NCBI GenBank assembly: GCA_905182135.1
Contig: CAJJAG010000003.1
Span: 186,001 to 250,000 of the forward strand
Direction of reading: 5' to 3'
From: an uncultured Acidimicrobiaceae bacterium
GTDB taxonomy: Bacteria > Actinomycetota > Acidimicrobiia > Acidimicrobiales > UBA10347
DNA length: 64,000 nt
Made by a program: the position numbers and the translations under genes. Below, piece after piece: positions 7,459 through 17,788 of this stretch (the stretch's first letter is position 1; every line of letters begins with the position of its first letter). The notes beneath the pieces were generated by a model, which saw only the letters and a program-made list of their open reading frames with translations, had not been told where the DNA came from and ran no database searches.

Positions 7459-9546
7459 CTAGGGCTCGCCAGTTAACGCTGTGGTGAGATCGAGCAATGA
7501 GGGCAACCCGCCAGAAGGGCCGATGATCGTGAGCTGATCGTCGGCGTGAAGCACAAGTCCATCGTGGGCCCGCAAGACGCTGCCATCTCGCCGAACTGCC
7601 TCAAGATCTATCCCGTCGGGTGGACTGAGGTCGCCGATACGCATACCGATGAGGCCACCAGTCGGTAACTCTTCCATCAAGGCGTACTGCTCGATCGACA
7701 GTTCAGGAAGTAGCGCTGACTTCACCTCGCTTTCAAAGCTGGCATCAACCATCGACAGCCCTGAATCGGTATGCAGATAGGCCGCCAACTCCCCGGCTAG
7801 GCGAAGAGTACGGCCAGGTTCGTCTGCGCGACCAGCAAGGAAGAAGAGAGCGTTGACCATCTCGTTACGCCCGCCCCATCGATCCGGGATACGGATACCA
7901 GATACAGCCCTGACAATCACCAGGTGTTCGTCGTCGACATCGAAGAACGCAACGGGTGTTGCCGTCGGATGCTTGTCCGAAGGCTGAATCCAAAGTGAAC
8001 CAGTAGCAAGGAATTTCTCGGTGACAGCGCTTGGTGTAACGCCCATACGACGCCCAAGCACCTCGCTTGCGCGGTGTGCCGCATCGTCGATCGTGGCCCC
8101 GTCAGAGATGCTCACCACGGCGGCACGAGCGATCAGACCGGGGTACTCGTCTTCGCTACGGATGCCATGGCTTTGCATCGCTACGCTTATCTCACGGTCC
8201 AAACTGTGATCGGCTGACTGGCCCCACCGCTCAAATACGTGGAAGATGGCGCCGGTACGGCTTGAGCGAGAACGTCCATAAAACCAGTACCAGCCCAGAG
8301 CAATCACCACACTCGCTGAGACGAGCATGATCGGCAACGCTCCGAGCGCAACGATGAGATACACCGTCAACACAATTCCGGCAATCTGCAAGAACGGGAA
8401 TAGCGGTGCTCGGAATCCTGGTGCATACGAGGTGATATGGCTAGAACGCAACACGATCACAGCCAGGTTCACCAGACCAAGAGTCAGCAGGACAAACGCA
8501 CTGGCGAGTTTTGCTATTGCTGCGACATCAAATGCAACAACGACTAGGGCCATCGCTGCGCCGGTGGCGATGATGCCTGCAGCCGGGGTCTTACGCGAGG
8601 TCAAACGTTCGAAGATCGGTGAGACAAGTCCGTCGCGCGCCATAGCAAGCGGATAACGAGCCGCCGCCAGGATCCCAGCGTTCACCGCTGACGAGAATGC
8701 TGCGAGCGCTGCTAAGACGACGACCGTGACCAATGGCCCAGGCAAGATTGCTTCAGCGGCTGAATGGATTGGCGCTAGATCCTCCTGAAGGATGTCGGAC
8801 GGCACCACTGCCACCACCACAAACACCGCAAGTGTGTAGATGAGCGTGCTTACGCCGAGCGACAGCATCATGCCAAGCGGAATTGTGCGCGAGGGATCGT
8901 CGATCTCTTCGGCCACGCTGGCGACCTTGGTCAGACCGCCATAGGACACAAAGATCAATCCGACAACCGCCGCTACGCCAGAAGCTCCCTTTTCGAAGAA
9001 TGGCGTGAGTGAGCCATCACCACCGCTCGCTTGCGGCAGACCGGCCCCAACAAACATTGTCATCACGACAATCACAAAACCGACGAGCACGATCTGCACT
9101 CCAGCGCTGGTTTTTGAGCCAAAAATGTTGAGCAATGTGAAGAAAACGATGAGTCCGACAGCGAGTGGTTTTGCTGGGATGTCGACGATCAGATTGAGGT
9201 ACGCGCTCATGCCGACGAGAGCGAACGCATCCTTCAGCACCAACGACAGCCAGGTTCCAGCACCGGCAACCGTGCCGACCGCTGGGCCAAGGGCTCTTTC
9301 TAGAAAGTAATACGCGCCGCCAGACCGCGGCATTGCAGTGCTTAGCTCTGCGACACTGAGCATGGCCGGTATTGCGAGTAGCCCGGCAATGAAATACGCC
9401 AGGATCATCGACGGCCCACCCTTTGTCGAGGCAAGGCCCGGCAACAGGAACAAGCCCGAACTAATCATCGCTCCGGTGCTCAGCGAAAATACGTGCCCGA
9501 GGCTAAGGGACCGCCGCAGTACTCCGTCTGCATTGGCAGGATCCAT
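7459..9546 (-). CDS. APC-family amino-acid permease with EIIA-like and TrkA_C tails
   Basis: This 695-residue protein begins with an amino acid/polyamine/organocation permease of about 12 spans (GAMISSGLFLLPGLAS, ELSTAMPRSGGAYYFLERAL). A cytosolic tail of roughly 260 residues follows. Its first part (about 440-610) resembles a PTS EIIA type-2 domain, ending NALFFLAGRADEPGRTLRLA. The usual phospho-histidine motif is not evident, so a sensory rather than a phosphotransfer role is likely. The last 70 residues form a TrkA_C/RCK_C ligand domain (GLIGMRIGDLSP...DDQLTIIGPSG). A GTG at 9612 would add 22 residues, but ATG at 9546 sits seven bases behind a good promoter. The substrate cannot be inferred. 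Confidence 0.82.
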   Translation of the reverse strand: MDPANADGVLRRSLSLGHVFSLSTGAMISSGLFLLPGLASTKGGPSMILAYFIAGLLAIPAMLSVAELSTAMPRSGGAYYFLERALGPAVGTVAGAGTWLSLVLKDAFALVGMSAYLNLIVDIPAKPLAVGLIVFFTLLNIFGSKTSAGVQIVLVGFVIVVMTMFVGAGLPQASGGDGSLTPFFEKGASGVAAVVGLIFVSYGGLTKVASVAEEIDDPSRTIPLGMMLSLGVSTLIYTLAVFVVVAVVPSDILQEDLAPIHSAAEAILPGPLVTVVVLAALAAFSSAVNAGILAAARYPLAMARDGLVSPIFERLTSRKTPAAGIIATGAAMALVVVAFDVAAIAKLASAFVLLTLGLVNLAVIVLRSSHITSYAPGFRAPLFPFLQIAGIVLTVYLIVALGALPIMLVSASVVIALGWYWFYGRSRSSRTGAIFHVFERWGQSADHSLDREISVAMQSHGIRSEDEYPGLIARAAVVSISDGATIDDAAHRASEVLGRRMGVTPSAVTEKFLATGSLWIQPSDKHPTATPVAFFDVDDEHLVIVRAVSGIRIPDRWGGRNEMVNALFFLAGRADEPGRTLRLAGELAAYLHTDSGLSMVDASFESEVKSALLPELSIEQYALMEELPTGGLIGMRIGDLSPPDGIDLEAVRRDGSVLRAHDGLVLHADDQLTIIGPSGGLPSLLDLTTALTGEP

Positions 9547-9553
9547 CGCTGGA

Positions 9554-9581
9554 AAGATAGTCGATATGAGCGAATAGTCAA
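9554..9581 (-). promoter_or_regulatory. Predicted promoter of the APC permease (leaderless)
   Basis: On the minus strand TTGACT (9581-9576), a 16-bp spacer and TATCTT (9559-9554) are followed by seven bases and ATG at 9546. This is the TANNNT-N7-ATG arrangement typical of actinobacterial leaderless mRNAs. No Shine-Dalgarno is present. Confidence 0.5.
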
Positions 9582-9746
9582 GATTCCGGACCAGTCTCAG
9601 GCGTAGTGACACATCTGGGTCTGAGAGCGACTGAGCAGGTTCCCGGCCTGCCTGAGGTGTCTTGGCATCTCAGCGAAGCTCTCGTCCGTGCCCGCTTAAC
9701 CCTGGACGCGACGAAAGAGCGCCGAAGCGCCCCTTCGATCAGTAAT

Positions 9747-9833
9747 ATTCGCAATCAGGCCTTCGCTTACGCTCGGGGCCTTCTGCGGACAGCAACATTC
9801 GCAATCAGGCCTTCGCTTACGCTCGGGGCCTTC
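9747..9833. repeat. Two tandem copies of a 50-bp repeat containing a hairpin
   Basis: A 37-bp identical core lies at 9747-9783 and 9797-9833; with the less conserved linker the period is 50 bp. Each core holds GGCCTTCGC-TTAC-GCTCGGGGCC. Read as plus-strand RNA it folds into a roughly 9-bp stem with G-U pairs and a UUAC loop; on the minus strand the same positions become C-A mismatches. The repeats fill the gap between the convergent side of groEL and the permease promoter. Two copies only, so not a CRISPR array. The function is unknown; a transcription terminator or a small interspersed repeat is possible. Confidence 0.7.
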
Positions 9834-9854
9834 AGCGAACAGCCATGCGTGTGA

Positions 9855-11486
<1,632 letters not shown>

Positions 11487-11494
11487 CTAGGCGG

Positions 11495-11521
11495 CTAGCA
11501 CTCTCATTAAGAGAGTGCTAA
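11495..11521. promoter_or_regulatory. CIRCE element (HrcA operator) of groEL
   Basis: The nine-base arms CTAGCACTC (11495-11503) and GAGTGCTAA (11513-11521) are separated by exactly nine bases. This matches the CIRCE consensus TTAGCACTC-N9-GAGTGCTAA with one deviation. It lies 24 bp upstream of the groEL start and so should confer HrcA-mediated heat-shock induction. Confidence 0.93.
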
Positions 11522-11702
11522 CTCTAGAGGTCACATTAAGAATTCGCGCCGTCGCGAGACGCAAAATAACGAAGGGCAGATCACAGATCTACGAGCGACA
11601 AATCAACCATTTCGTCAAGTTCTCTTTTTGTGCGTGCTGGTCCCCAAGCTGAACACCAGATGAACTCGCCAATCGGTGCGCCCCACATCACCGCAATGGC
11701 TG

Positions 11703-12701
11703 TCACATGGGCTCAACAACGGACATGACCGCTTCGGCGCAACACAAGGCCGCGTCTCGCATAGCTCGCTGCAGCCCAAAAAGTTCTGCCAACGAGATGA
11801 CGGTGACGTCTTCCATGAAGCGAGCACTGATGGCTTCGTCGACCTGGCCGGCGATGACCACTGCGCGGACACCGCATTCGTTAGCCATCTCCGCCACACC
11901 ACCCACTACTTTGCCGTTAAATGATTCGTCATCAAGCAGGCCCTCGCCGGTGATGACGACGTCTGCCTTCTCAATTTCGTCGAACAACCCGAGTTCGTCG
12001 GCGATTAGCTCGAAGCCGCTGACGACCGTGGCTCCGAGAGCCACGAGTCCACCGCCAAGGCCACCCGCTGCGCCCGAACCCACAACTTCGCGCACGTCGA
12101 CCCCGAAGGTATCCCTATACCGCGTGGCCAATCCGCTGAGCCGAGATTCAAGGAACGCTACCTGAGGAGGCGTTGCGCCTTTCTGGGGGCCAAAGACTCG
12201 AGCAGCATCGATGAACAACGTGTTCACGTCGGTGGCGGCTTCCAAGGTCACGCCCGACAGCCGAGCCGAAGAGCCGAGGGCCTCGACAGCACCCAAGCCT
12301 CCATCGGTTGTTGCCGAGCCGCCAAGCCCAACAATGATCCGCTGCGCACCTCGGGTGATGGCTACGTCGATGAGCTCGCCGGTGCCGCGTGTAGTCGCAT
12401 TGAGCGGGTCATTCTCAGCAGCGCCGCCAGCGAGCACCAGGCCAGACGCCAGGGCCATCTCAATGACTGCCAAGCGCTTAGACAGACGCCAGGCAGCAGT
12501 GACCTGCTCACCGTTGGGTCCCGTGACGGTAGTTGTGCGATTCGGGCCCCCAAGCGCATCGAGCGTGCCCTCGCCCCCGTCGGCCATAGGCACGACCACC
12601 ACGTCATGGCCCGCCTGGCGCAGAACGCTAGCTATCGAGTCGGCAATCTCTTGGGCTGAGGCGGTCCCCTTGAACTTGTCCGGCGCAATCACGATTCGCA
12701 T
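11703..12701 (-). CDS. glxK: Glycerate kinase
   Basis: This 332-residue member of the GckA/GarK/GlxK glycerate kinase family phosphorylates D-glycerate with ATP. Diagnostic segments are MRIVIAPDKFKGTASAQEIA at the start, MADGGEGTLDAL, IIVGLGGSATTDGG and GSGAAGGLGGGLVALGA. The start is taken as ATG at 12701 (MRIVIAPDK); the frame opens two codons earlier at another ATG. It is transcribed toward groEL, with about 230 bases between. The pathway cannot be seen here. Confidence 0.93.
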   Translation of the reverse strand: MRIVIAPDKFKGTASAQEIADSIASVLRQAGHDVVVVPMADGGEGTLDALGGPNRTTTVTGPNGEQVTAAWRLSKRLAVIEMALASGLVLAGGAAENDPLNATTRGTGELIDVAITRGAQRIIVGLGGSATTDGGLGAVEALGSSARLSGVTLEAATDVNTLFIDAARVFGPQKGATPPQVAFLESRLSGLATRYRDTFGVDVREVVGSGAAGGLGGGLVALGATVVSGFELIADELGLFDEIEKADVVITGEGLLDDESFNGKVVGGVAEMANECGVRAVVIAGQVDEAISARFMEDVTVISLAELFGLQRAMRDAALCCAEAVMSVVEPM

Positions 12702-12819
12702 GAACACGTGACTCTACGATCGATTCGTGGCAGTCCAAGAATCGTGCCATCTCGTGCTTGAACGCTTCAATCTGGGGTTTGGGTGATCCAGGAGCGCCCT
12801 GATCCGCTACTGCGCAGGT

Positions 12820-13359
12820 TTAGGACTGGGCCAAGTCATCGGCGCCAACCAGCACCAGCACGTTCACCGGCGCAAGATCGATACCGTCGCCAATGAATGG
12901 ATCCGGCTCGGGCATGGGCGCAATTGGTGTTGCAACATCGAGCACGACTCGGACAACCGCAGCCTCGGACGCAAAGCCAGGACGATAAAAGATTGTCGAT
13001 GCTGTCTGCTCGTCAGCGTTACGCGGCTCACGAGTCATAAACCCCTGATTGCGCAACTGCGTTGTAAGCCGAGACGCCTGCCCGGTGACAGCCGTACCAT
13101 TTGCGACCAGCACCGAAACTTCGCTGTTGTCACGGGCCAGGCTGGTGTCTACTTCGACAGTGCCGGCCCCGACGGCAACAGCATCGTCGGACGAGAGCTC
13201 GAGCTCCGGAGCCGTGGTGGCCGTTGGCTCAGCTTCCGAGCCGCTAACCAGCGGGTACTGTGAGTTATCTGCTGCACCGCGCAGAACTAAAAACACAAGC
13301 ACCGCAGCAATTGCGACCAGCACGGCTCCACGAGTTGCCGAAGAACTCATTGCGGACAC
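12820..13359 (-). CDS. Membrane-anchored LytR_C-domain protein
   Basis: This 179-residue protein has an N-terminal membrane anchor (GAVLVAIAAVLVFLVLRGAA, about 11-30) and a low-complexity Thr/Ala/Glu linker. It ends in an extracytoplasmic LytR_C domain (VSVLVANGTAVTGQASRLTT, about 82-160). This domain is found alone or at the end of LytR-CpsA-Psr wall-polymer ligases; its own role is unclear. It starts three bases after the DUF3263 gene, a pairing also found in mycobacteria (Rv0430-Rv0431), so the two are probably one operon. Confidence 0.82.
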   Translation of the reverse strand: MSAMSSSATRGAVLVAIAAVLVFLVLRGAADNSQYPLVSGSEAEPTATTAPELELSSDDAVAVGAGTVEVDTSLARDNSEVSVLVANGTAVTGQASRLTTQLRNQGFMTREPRNADEQTASTIFYRPGFASEAAVVRVVLDVATPIAPMPEPDPFIGDGIDLAPVNVLVLVGADDLAQS

Positions 13360-13362
13360 CCG

Positions 13363-13617
13363 TTAGCTTCCGGAACTGTCTGCGATCTCACCGAAGCGTT
13401 CACGACGGCGCCGATCGCGCATACGCCGCAGGCGGCGGACAACCAGTGGGTCGTGTTCGAGCGCTTCATCTGAGTCTATGAGAGCATGGATCTGCTCGTA
13501 ATACTCGGCAGTCGTCAACGAGAACTGCTCGGCGATCGCAGCGTCCTTCGGCTGATTGTCGGCCCACCAAGTTCGTTCGAACTCGATGAGCAACATTTCC
13601 ATCTTTGACAAAGCCAC
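13363..13617 (-). CDS. DUF3263 protein
   Basis: This 84-residue helical basic protein carries the DUF3263 pattern: IEFERTWWADNQ, then a helix-turn-helix-like SLTTAEYYEQIHALIDSDEA, then the basic tail DPLVVRRLRRMRDRRRRERF. The arrangement suggests DNA or RNA binding, although no function is established for the family. GTG at 13617 aligns best with the known N-terminal length of mycobacterial homologues; GTG at 13665 and ATG at 13602 are alternatives. It is followed at once by the LytR_C gene. Confidence 0.8.
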   Translation of the reverse strand: MALSKMEMLLIEFERTWWADNQPKDAAIAEQFSLTTAEYYEQIHALIDSDEALEHDPLVVRRLRRMRDRRRRERFGEIADSSGS

Positions 13618-13712
13618 AGGAGCAGCGTGGCCGGTCCAGAGACCTATTGCAAGCACCCTGCCCACATTTCCCTGCGTCGAGTTACCTCTGAGCCCACTAC
13701 GCTATGCAACTT

Positions 13713-13785
13713 GCCCGTGTAGCTCACCCGGTAGAGCACCTGTCTTGTAAACAGGAGGTAGCGAGTTCGAGTCTCGCCGCGGGCT
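13713..13785 (+). tRNA. tRNA-Thr (anticodon UGU)
   Basis: The 73-nt cloverleaf folds fully. Its acceptor arms are GCCCGTG/CGCGGGC with one T-G pair, the D-arm is GCTC/GAGC, and the anticodon arm is CCTGT-CTTGTAA-ACAGG. The T-arm is GCGAG-TTCGAGT-CTCGC, with U as discriminator base. The anticodon TGT reads ACA (Thr). The 3' CCA is not encoded. A run of six T follows at about 13790-13795 and could terminate the transcript. Confidence 0.97.
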
Positions 13786-13851
13786 CTCCTTTTTTCCCAC
13801 ACCCGTTATTTACATTTATTCACAAGATTTGAAACAGCCAACCCACAAGTA

Positions 13852-15279
13852 TCAGACGCTGCGAGGGTGGGTAACACGATCGTGTGGCAACGATCCTCGA
13901 GCAGCACGCATATAGGCGTAGGGCGTCTCGTAACGCAAGTTCGACACCCGCGACATATAGGCATCGGCGTAACGCTCAACTTGGCGGGCAAACAGGCTCT
14001 TGTCGTTGCCAGCACGCATCAACGGACCCCAGATCGGGTTCCCTAATCCTGACGCTGCGCGGGCAAGCGGTGCGATCTGTTCATCTAGTGCGACGGCTCG
14101 GATGGTGACCTGGCTGAGTTCGTTTGAAACTTGGCTACCCCGGCCATGGGCTCGCGCTAGCCGAAGCTGGGCTTGCCTGCGATCGACTTCTATCTTTTCA
14201 GCCATCAAGTCTTCGAGCTGACGTTGCTGTTCATCGAATGCGATCGCGTCTGCTATTTCCGACTCGAGCTCGCGAGCGATAAGCGCTGTGCGCCAGCGAA
14301 GTACGTCCTTGGTGACGTGTACATCGCCGAAGAGATGGTCGCCTACATACAACGGTTGCCCACCGGACACATTCAGGCTTTGTTCAACCAGGTGAGCATT
14401 GCCCCCGAAGTAGACATCGCCCGGCTCGAGCGGCCCCGAATGTGGCAGCAGCAGTGACTCGTCCTCGTCAACGACCCGATAGATCGGTTCCTGCCCCGAG
14501 AAGAAACGGGGCTTGTTGGCCGACACAATCACCACGTCAAACAAGTCACGCCATGACATGGCATCAGGGCAATACGGGTCGACCGCGTAGTTCATCATCT
14601 TGGACGTATAAGCCCAGTCTGAGTTGGTGATCAGAGCCAGCTTCTTGCCGGCCCGACGTTGGTCCAACAGCGTGGCCACAATGTCAGGGTCAAGATCAAC
14701 GAAGCGATCAGGGTCCGCAACGATCTTGGCCTTGAGCAACCCCGCCATATGGGCTTCACCAAGTGCTTCATCAATAGCGTCATAAAGCTGGAAGTAGTCA
14801 CGGACGCCGGTCAGCAACGACGCATCGTGCAGCGCAACGAGCTGCGTGAACAGGCTGGCTCGTGACAGTTCGAACAGCGTGTTCATGAACTTAAAACGCG
14901 AGCTTGAGAGCTCAACGATGTCTTCGCGATAGGCATCGCGCTGTTCTTCGAACGCCAGTAGTCCATTGCCGTGTTGGGCTCGCACCACATAACCAAAGCG
15001 GGTGGCCTTGACTACATTGCCAAGCTTCAGATCAAAGACCAGGCCAATCGTGAACTGGTCGGGATCGAACTGTAGGTCAGCGACTGGCCATCCTTGCGAC
15101 GCAAGGATGTCGCGTGCCTCGTCAAAGGCGGCCCCTTCCCAAACGTCCACATTGTAATGGATCAGCGTGTAGTCCATGTCGTAGCCCACGGCTTCGACAG
15201 ACCGCATGTTCAGCGTGCGGTTGATGAAAACTCCGCGCTCGGGTTTGTATTCGCCACCAACATCATCAGGAGTCGCCAT
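13852..15279 (-). CDS. HAD-IG family 5'-nucleotidase-like hydrolase
   Basis: This 475-residue HAD phosphatase of the cytosolic purine 5'-nucleotidase (NT5C2-like) group has all four catalytic motifs. They are VGYDMDYTLIHYN (nucleophile and general acid Asp), LITNSDW, the Lys in VSANKPRFF, and YVGDHLFGDVHVTKD. Such enzymes dephosphorylate IMP/GMP-type nucleotides. The frame extends 45 codons upstream, but ATG at 15279 (MATPDDVGGEYKPERGVFIN) begins the recognisable part. It is a single gene between tRNA-Thr and the TauE transporter. Confidence 0.87.
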   Translation of the reverse strand: MATPDDVGGEYKPERGVFINRTLNMRSVEAVGYDMDYTLIHYNVDVWEGAAFDEARDILASQGWPVADLQFDPDQFTIGLVFDLKLGNVVKATRFGYVVRAQHGNGLLAFEEQRDAYREDIVELSSSRFKFMNTLFELSRASLFTQLVALHDASLLTGVRDYFQLYDAIDEALGEAHMAGLLKAKIVADPDRFVDLDPDIVATLLDQRRAGKKLALITNSDWAYTSKMMNYAVDPYCPDAMSWRDLFDVVIVSANKPRFFSGQEPIYRVVDEDESLLLPHSGPLEPGDVYFGGNAHLVEQSLNVSGGQPLYVGDHLFGDVHVTKDVLRWRTALIARELESEIADAIAFDEQQRQLEDLMAEKIEVDRRQAQLRLARAHGRGSQVSNELSQVTIRAVALDEQIAPLARAASGLGNPIWGPLMRAGNDKSLFARQVERYADAYMSRVSNLRYETPYAYMRAARGSLPHDRVTHPRSV

Positions 15280-15448
15280 TGGGGTGAACGGTACTTCGAC
15301 TCTGCCCCGACGCCGGGTTTCGACTCGCGTGTTGAGACCCAGCACGGCCCAACCACTGTGGCACTCTCTACTGGGGTTCTGAAATGACCTACCGCTGCCG
15401 CCGGAAGGCCCCACCAGCCTTGGACCGTGCTCGCTGGCTAACTGGCTG

Positions 15449-16189
15449 TTAGCTCAAAGCGGTGAAGATAATGCGCGCGGCTAGAGCGGTGAGTACGACC
15501 TTGAAGACTAGATCCAGGCCCGTTTCAGATACTCGGTCCAACAATCGAGTCCCAACCCAGCTGCCGACGATGACGCCAACCACACCGACGATGATCATGT
15601 CTCGATGATCCACAATCGACCATCCCTGCGCACTGAAGGCGATGAGTTTCGAGATATGCGCAAGCACCTGCGTCATGCCAGCAGTCGCCACGAACGCCTT
15701 GTGCGATGCCGTAACCGCTTTCAAGAAGGGTGAAGTTACGGGGCCGCTGGCGCCAACGGTCGAGTTCAAAAAACCCGAAGCAGCACCCACGCCGACCAAC
15801 ATTTTCTTAGCATCACCAGGTGTCCGAGAGCGGGCGTTCGTCGCCTTCAGCAATGCGGGGCGCCAGGCCAGAACCAGCACGAACACCGCCAGAACTAGCC
15901 GCACGACATCCTCGGGAAGTGACGTCGCTACGGCAACACCCAACAAGCTGGCAGGGAACATCAAGATCGACGCCCAGCCAACGACTGGCCACGAGATCTG
16001 CTGGCGAAGTAGTGCGGCTCGGGAACCATTCGAAACCAGCTGAATAGCGCCTTGGATCGGGATGGCAACAGTTGGCGCCACGAACTGGGCAATCACGAGC
16101 AGCAGCACCACGCCACCGCCGAGACCAGCAACAGCACTCAAAATCGATGTCAACAGTGCCGCAACACCGACAACAAAAATCTCCAACAC
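15449..16189 (-). CDS. TauE/SafE-family anion exporter-like membrane protein
   Basis: This 246-residue protein has about eight spans and the two-fold internal repeat of the TauE/SafE (DUF81) family: SAVAGLGGGVVLLLV in the first half and GFLNSTVGASGPVTSPFL in the second. Members export sulfite, sulfoacetate or other small anions. No sulfur genes lie next to it, so the substrate is open. GTG at 16189 lies six bases behind TAACAT (16201-16196 on the minus strand), a leaderless-type promoter. The 183 bases up to rlmB hold nothing else I can assign. Confidence 0.87.
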   Translation of the reverse strand: MLEIFVVGVAALLTSILSAVAGLGGGVVLLLVIAQFVAPTVAIPIQGAIQLVSNGSRAALLRQQISWPVVGWASILMFPASLLGVAVATSLPEDVVRLVLAVFVLVLAWRPALLKATNARSRTPGDAKKMLVGVGAASGFLNSTVGASGPVTSPFLKAVTASHKAFVATAGMTQVLAHISKLIAFSAQGWSIVDHRDMIIVGVVGVIVGSWVGTRLLDRVSETGLDLVFKVVLTALAARIIFTALS

Positions 16190-16372
16190 GCGTACATGTT
16201 ACATACAGGTTAAAGACATGGTCACGACAAATTTGCCCGCTCACATCACGCTTACACCCCCAACATTGCCGGCCTGGCCAATGGCGCCTGCTGCCACGAG
16301 ACCACCACCAGTAGCCCCCGCCAGGCCTAATGCAACTTGATGTAGTCGATCAGGCTCATTGCAATGGCTGGC

Positions 16373-17278
16373 TCATTCAGCGCGACGGCGCACGACCTCG
16401 TAACACGCAACAGCCGCAGCCGTCGACACATTCAGAGAGCCCAGGTTTCCGGCCAACGGGATCCGCGCAACTACATCGCAACGTTCTCGGGTAAGTCGCG
16501 AAATCCCGCTTCCCTCGGCGCCCAAGACCAAGGCAACTGGGTCGGTAGCAACTCGCATCTCAAACACGGTCGAATCCGCGACCATGTCCATACCCACAGT
16601 CCAGACCTCGAGTTCTTTCAGCCGCTGCAACGCCGCCGGGATGCCAGCAACTTGGGCCATAGGCAGATGCTCGACCGCTCCTGCGGCCGTCTTTGTCACT
16701 GACGCAGTGATACGCGCGGCTCGATGACGGGGCAAAATAATCCCAGTAACCCCAGCGCACTCGGCCACCCGCAGTATGGAACCAAGGTTCTGGGGGTCGG
16801 TGACCCCGTCAAGCACCAACAAGAAGGGCGGGGTGTTGCCCCGTTGTCGAACCAAAGCATCGAGTTCCACTGGCTGCAGCGGGGCCGCGAAAGCGATTAC
16901 ACCTTGAGGCGCATCAGTACGCGCCATGGCTTCGAACTTGTTCCGCGACACTTCGCGCAACAACACATGGTTCTCGTCTACCAGGCCCCTGATGTCGTCA
17001 AGAATCGGAGCGGGGTCCATGTCCGCGGAGAAGATGACCTCGCGGGTCCGTCGCGTACCGGCTAACAGCAACTCACGAACGGCATGACGCCCTTCTACTT
17101 GGTCACCACCAAGACCCTTACCGCGGCTACCACCGGAGCCTCCGCCTGCGCTGGGGCCATCGGCCGACGGCTTATTCCGGATCGGTGTCGTTCCACGTTG
17201 TCCACTGCGATGGCCGCCACTGTCGTTGCGGCCCTTGTTGCCTCGACGATCAGACGATGGTTTGCGACGTGAACTCAT
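16373..17278 (-). CDS. rlmB: 23S rRNA (guanosine-2'-O)-methyltransferase RlmB (SpoU family)
   Basis: This 301-residue TrmH/SpoU methyltransferase has a long basic, Gly/Ser-rich N-terminal extension (about 1-55) that probably contacts RNA. A substrate-binding domain (GRHAVRELLLAGTRRTREV) and the knotted catalytic domain follow. SPOUT motifs are visible: LDGVTDPQNLGSILRVAECA, LVLGAEGSGISRL and PLAGNLGSLNVSTAAAVACY. RlmB methylates G2251 of 23S rRNA in the peptidyl-transferase centre. It is downstream of ispD-ispF; the cysS gene that often sits between ispF and rlmB in actinobacteria is absent. Confidence 0.95.
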   Translation of the reverse strand: MSSRRKPSSDRRGNKGRNDSGGHRSGQRGTTPIRNKPSADGPSAGGGSGGSRGKGLGGDQVEGRHAVRELLLAGTRRTREVIFSADMDPAPILDDIRGLVDENHVLLREVSRNKFEAMARTDAPQGVIAFAAPLQPVELDALVRQRGNTPPFLLVLDGVTDPQNLGSILRVAECAGVTGIILPRHRAARITASVTKTAAGAVEHLPMAQVAGIPAALQRLKELEVWTVGMDMVADSTVFEMRVATDPVALVLGAEGSGISRLTRERCDVVARIPLAGNLGSLNVSTAAAVACYEVVRRRAE

Positions 17279-17311
17279 TACTCAACCTCAGTAAGACAAA
17301 TGGTGGCGGTG

Positions 17312-17788
17312 TTAAGGCACATCGATAAGCGCCACGGCCCAGCAGGCTATGCCTTCGACACGTCCGAGTGCGCCAAGGCCCTCGGCACGTTTACCTTTCA
17401 TGGTGACCGGTGCGCCAAGCGCTTCGGTCAGGCGTTGCTCAATCTCAACCTTACGAGGCGCAAGTTTGGGACGCTCAGCGACGACGGTCACATCGATATT
17501 CACGACTGACCCGCCCATCGCATGCAGTTGGTTCAACGCTTCAGCGAGCAGCAGCATGCTGTCCGCTCCAGCAAATGCTTCATCGGTGTCGGGAAACAGT
17601 TGACCAATGTCGCCTAGGCCCGCAGGGCTCAAAATTGCATCGGTACATGCATGCGCTATCACGTCGGCATCAGAATGACCATGCAGTGCCGTCTCGCCAG
17701 GAAAAGTCACACCACCTAACACCAGCACCCGCGATGCGTCATCGCTGAACGGATGGATATCAAACCCATGGCCAATACGGATGCTCAC
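17312..17788 (-). CDS. ispF: 2-C-methyl-D-erythritol 2,4-cyclodiphosphate synthase
   Basis: IspF cyclises CDP-ME-2-phosphate to MEcPP in the non-mevalonate isoprenoid pathway. The 158-residue length is typical. Zinc ligands are in GHGFDIHPF (D10, H12), and ALHGHSDADVIAHACTDA gives the third His. The C-terminal KAEGLGALGR-type block is present as KRAEGLGALGRVEGIACWAV. It overlaps the ispD stop by four bases (ATGA), so the two consecutive pathway enzymes are translationally coupled. Confidence 0.97.
   Translation of the reverse strand: MSIRIGHGFDIHPFSDDASRVLVLGGVTFPGETALHGHSDADVIAHACTDAILSPAGLGDIGQLFPDTDEAFAGADSMLLLAEALNQLHAMGGSVVNIDVTVVAERPKLAPRKVEIEQRLTEALGAPVTMKGKRAEGLGALGRVEGIACWAVALIDVP

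Noticed and set aside
9747-9833. Possible CRISPR array
   Set aside because: Only two repeat units with a 13-bp linker and no cas genes anywhere in the window.
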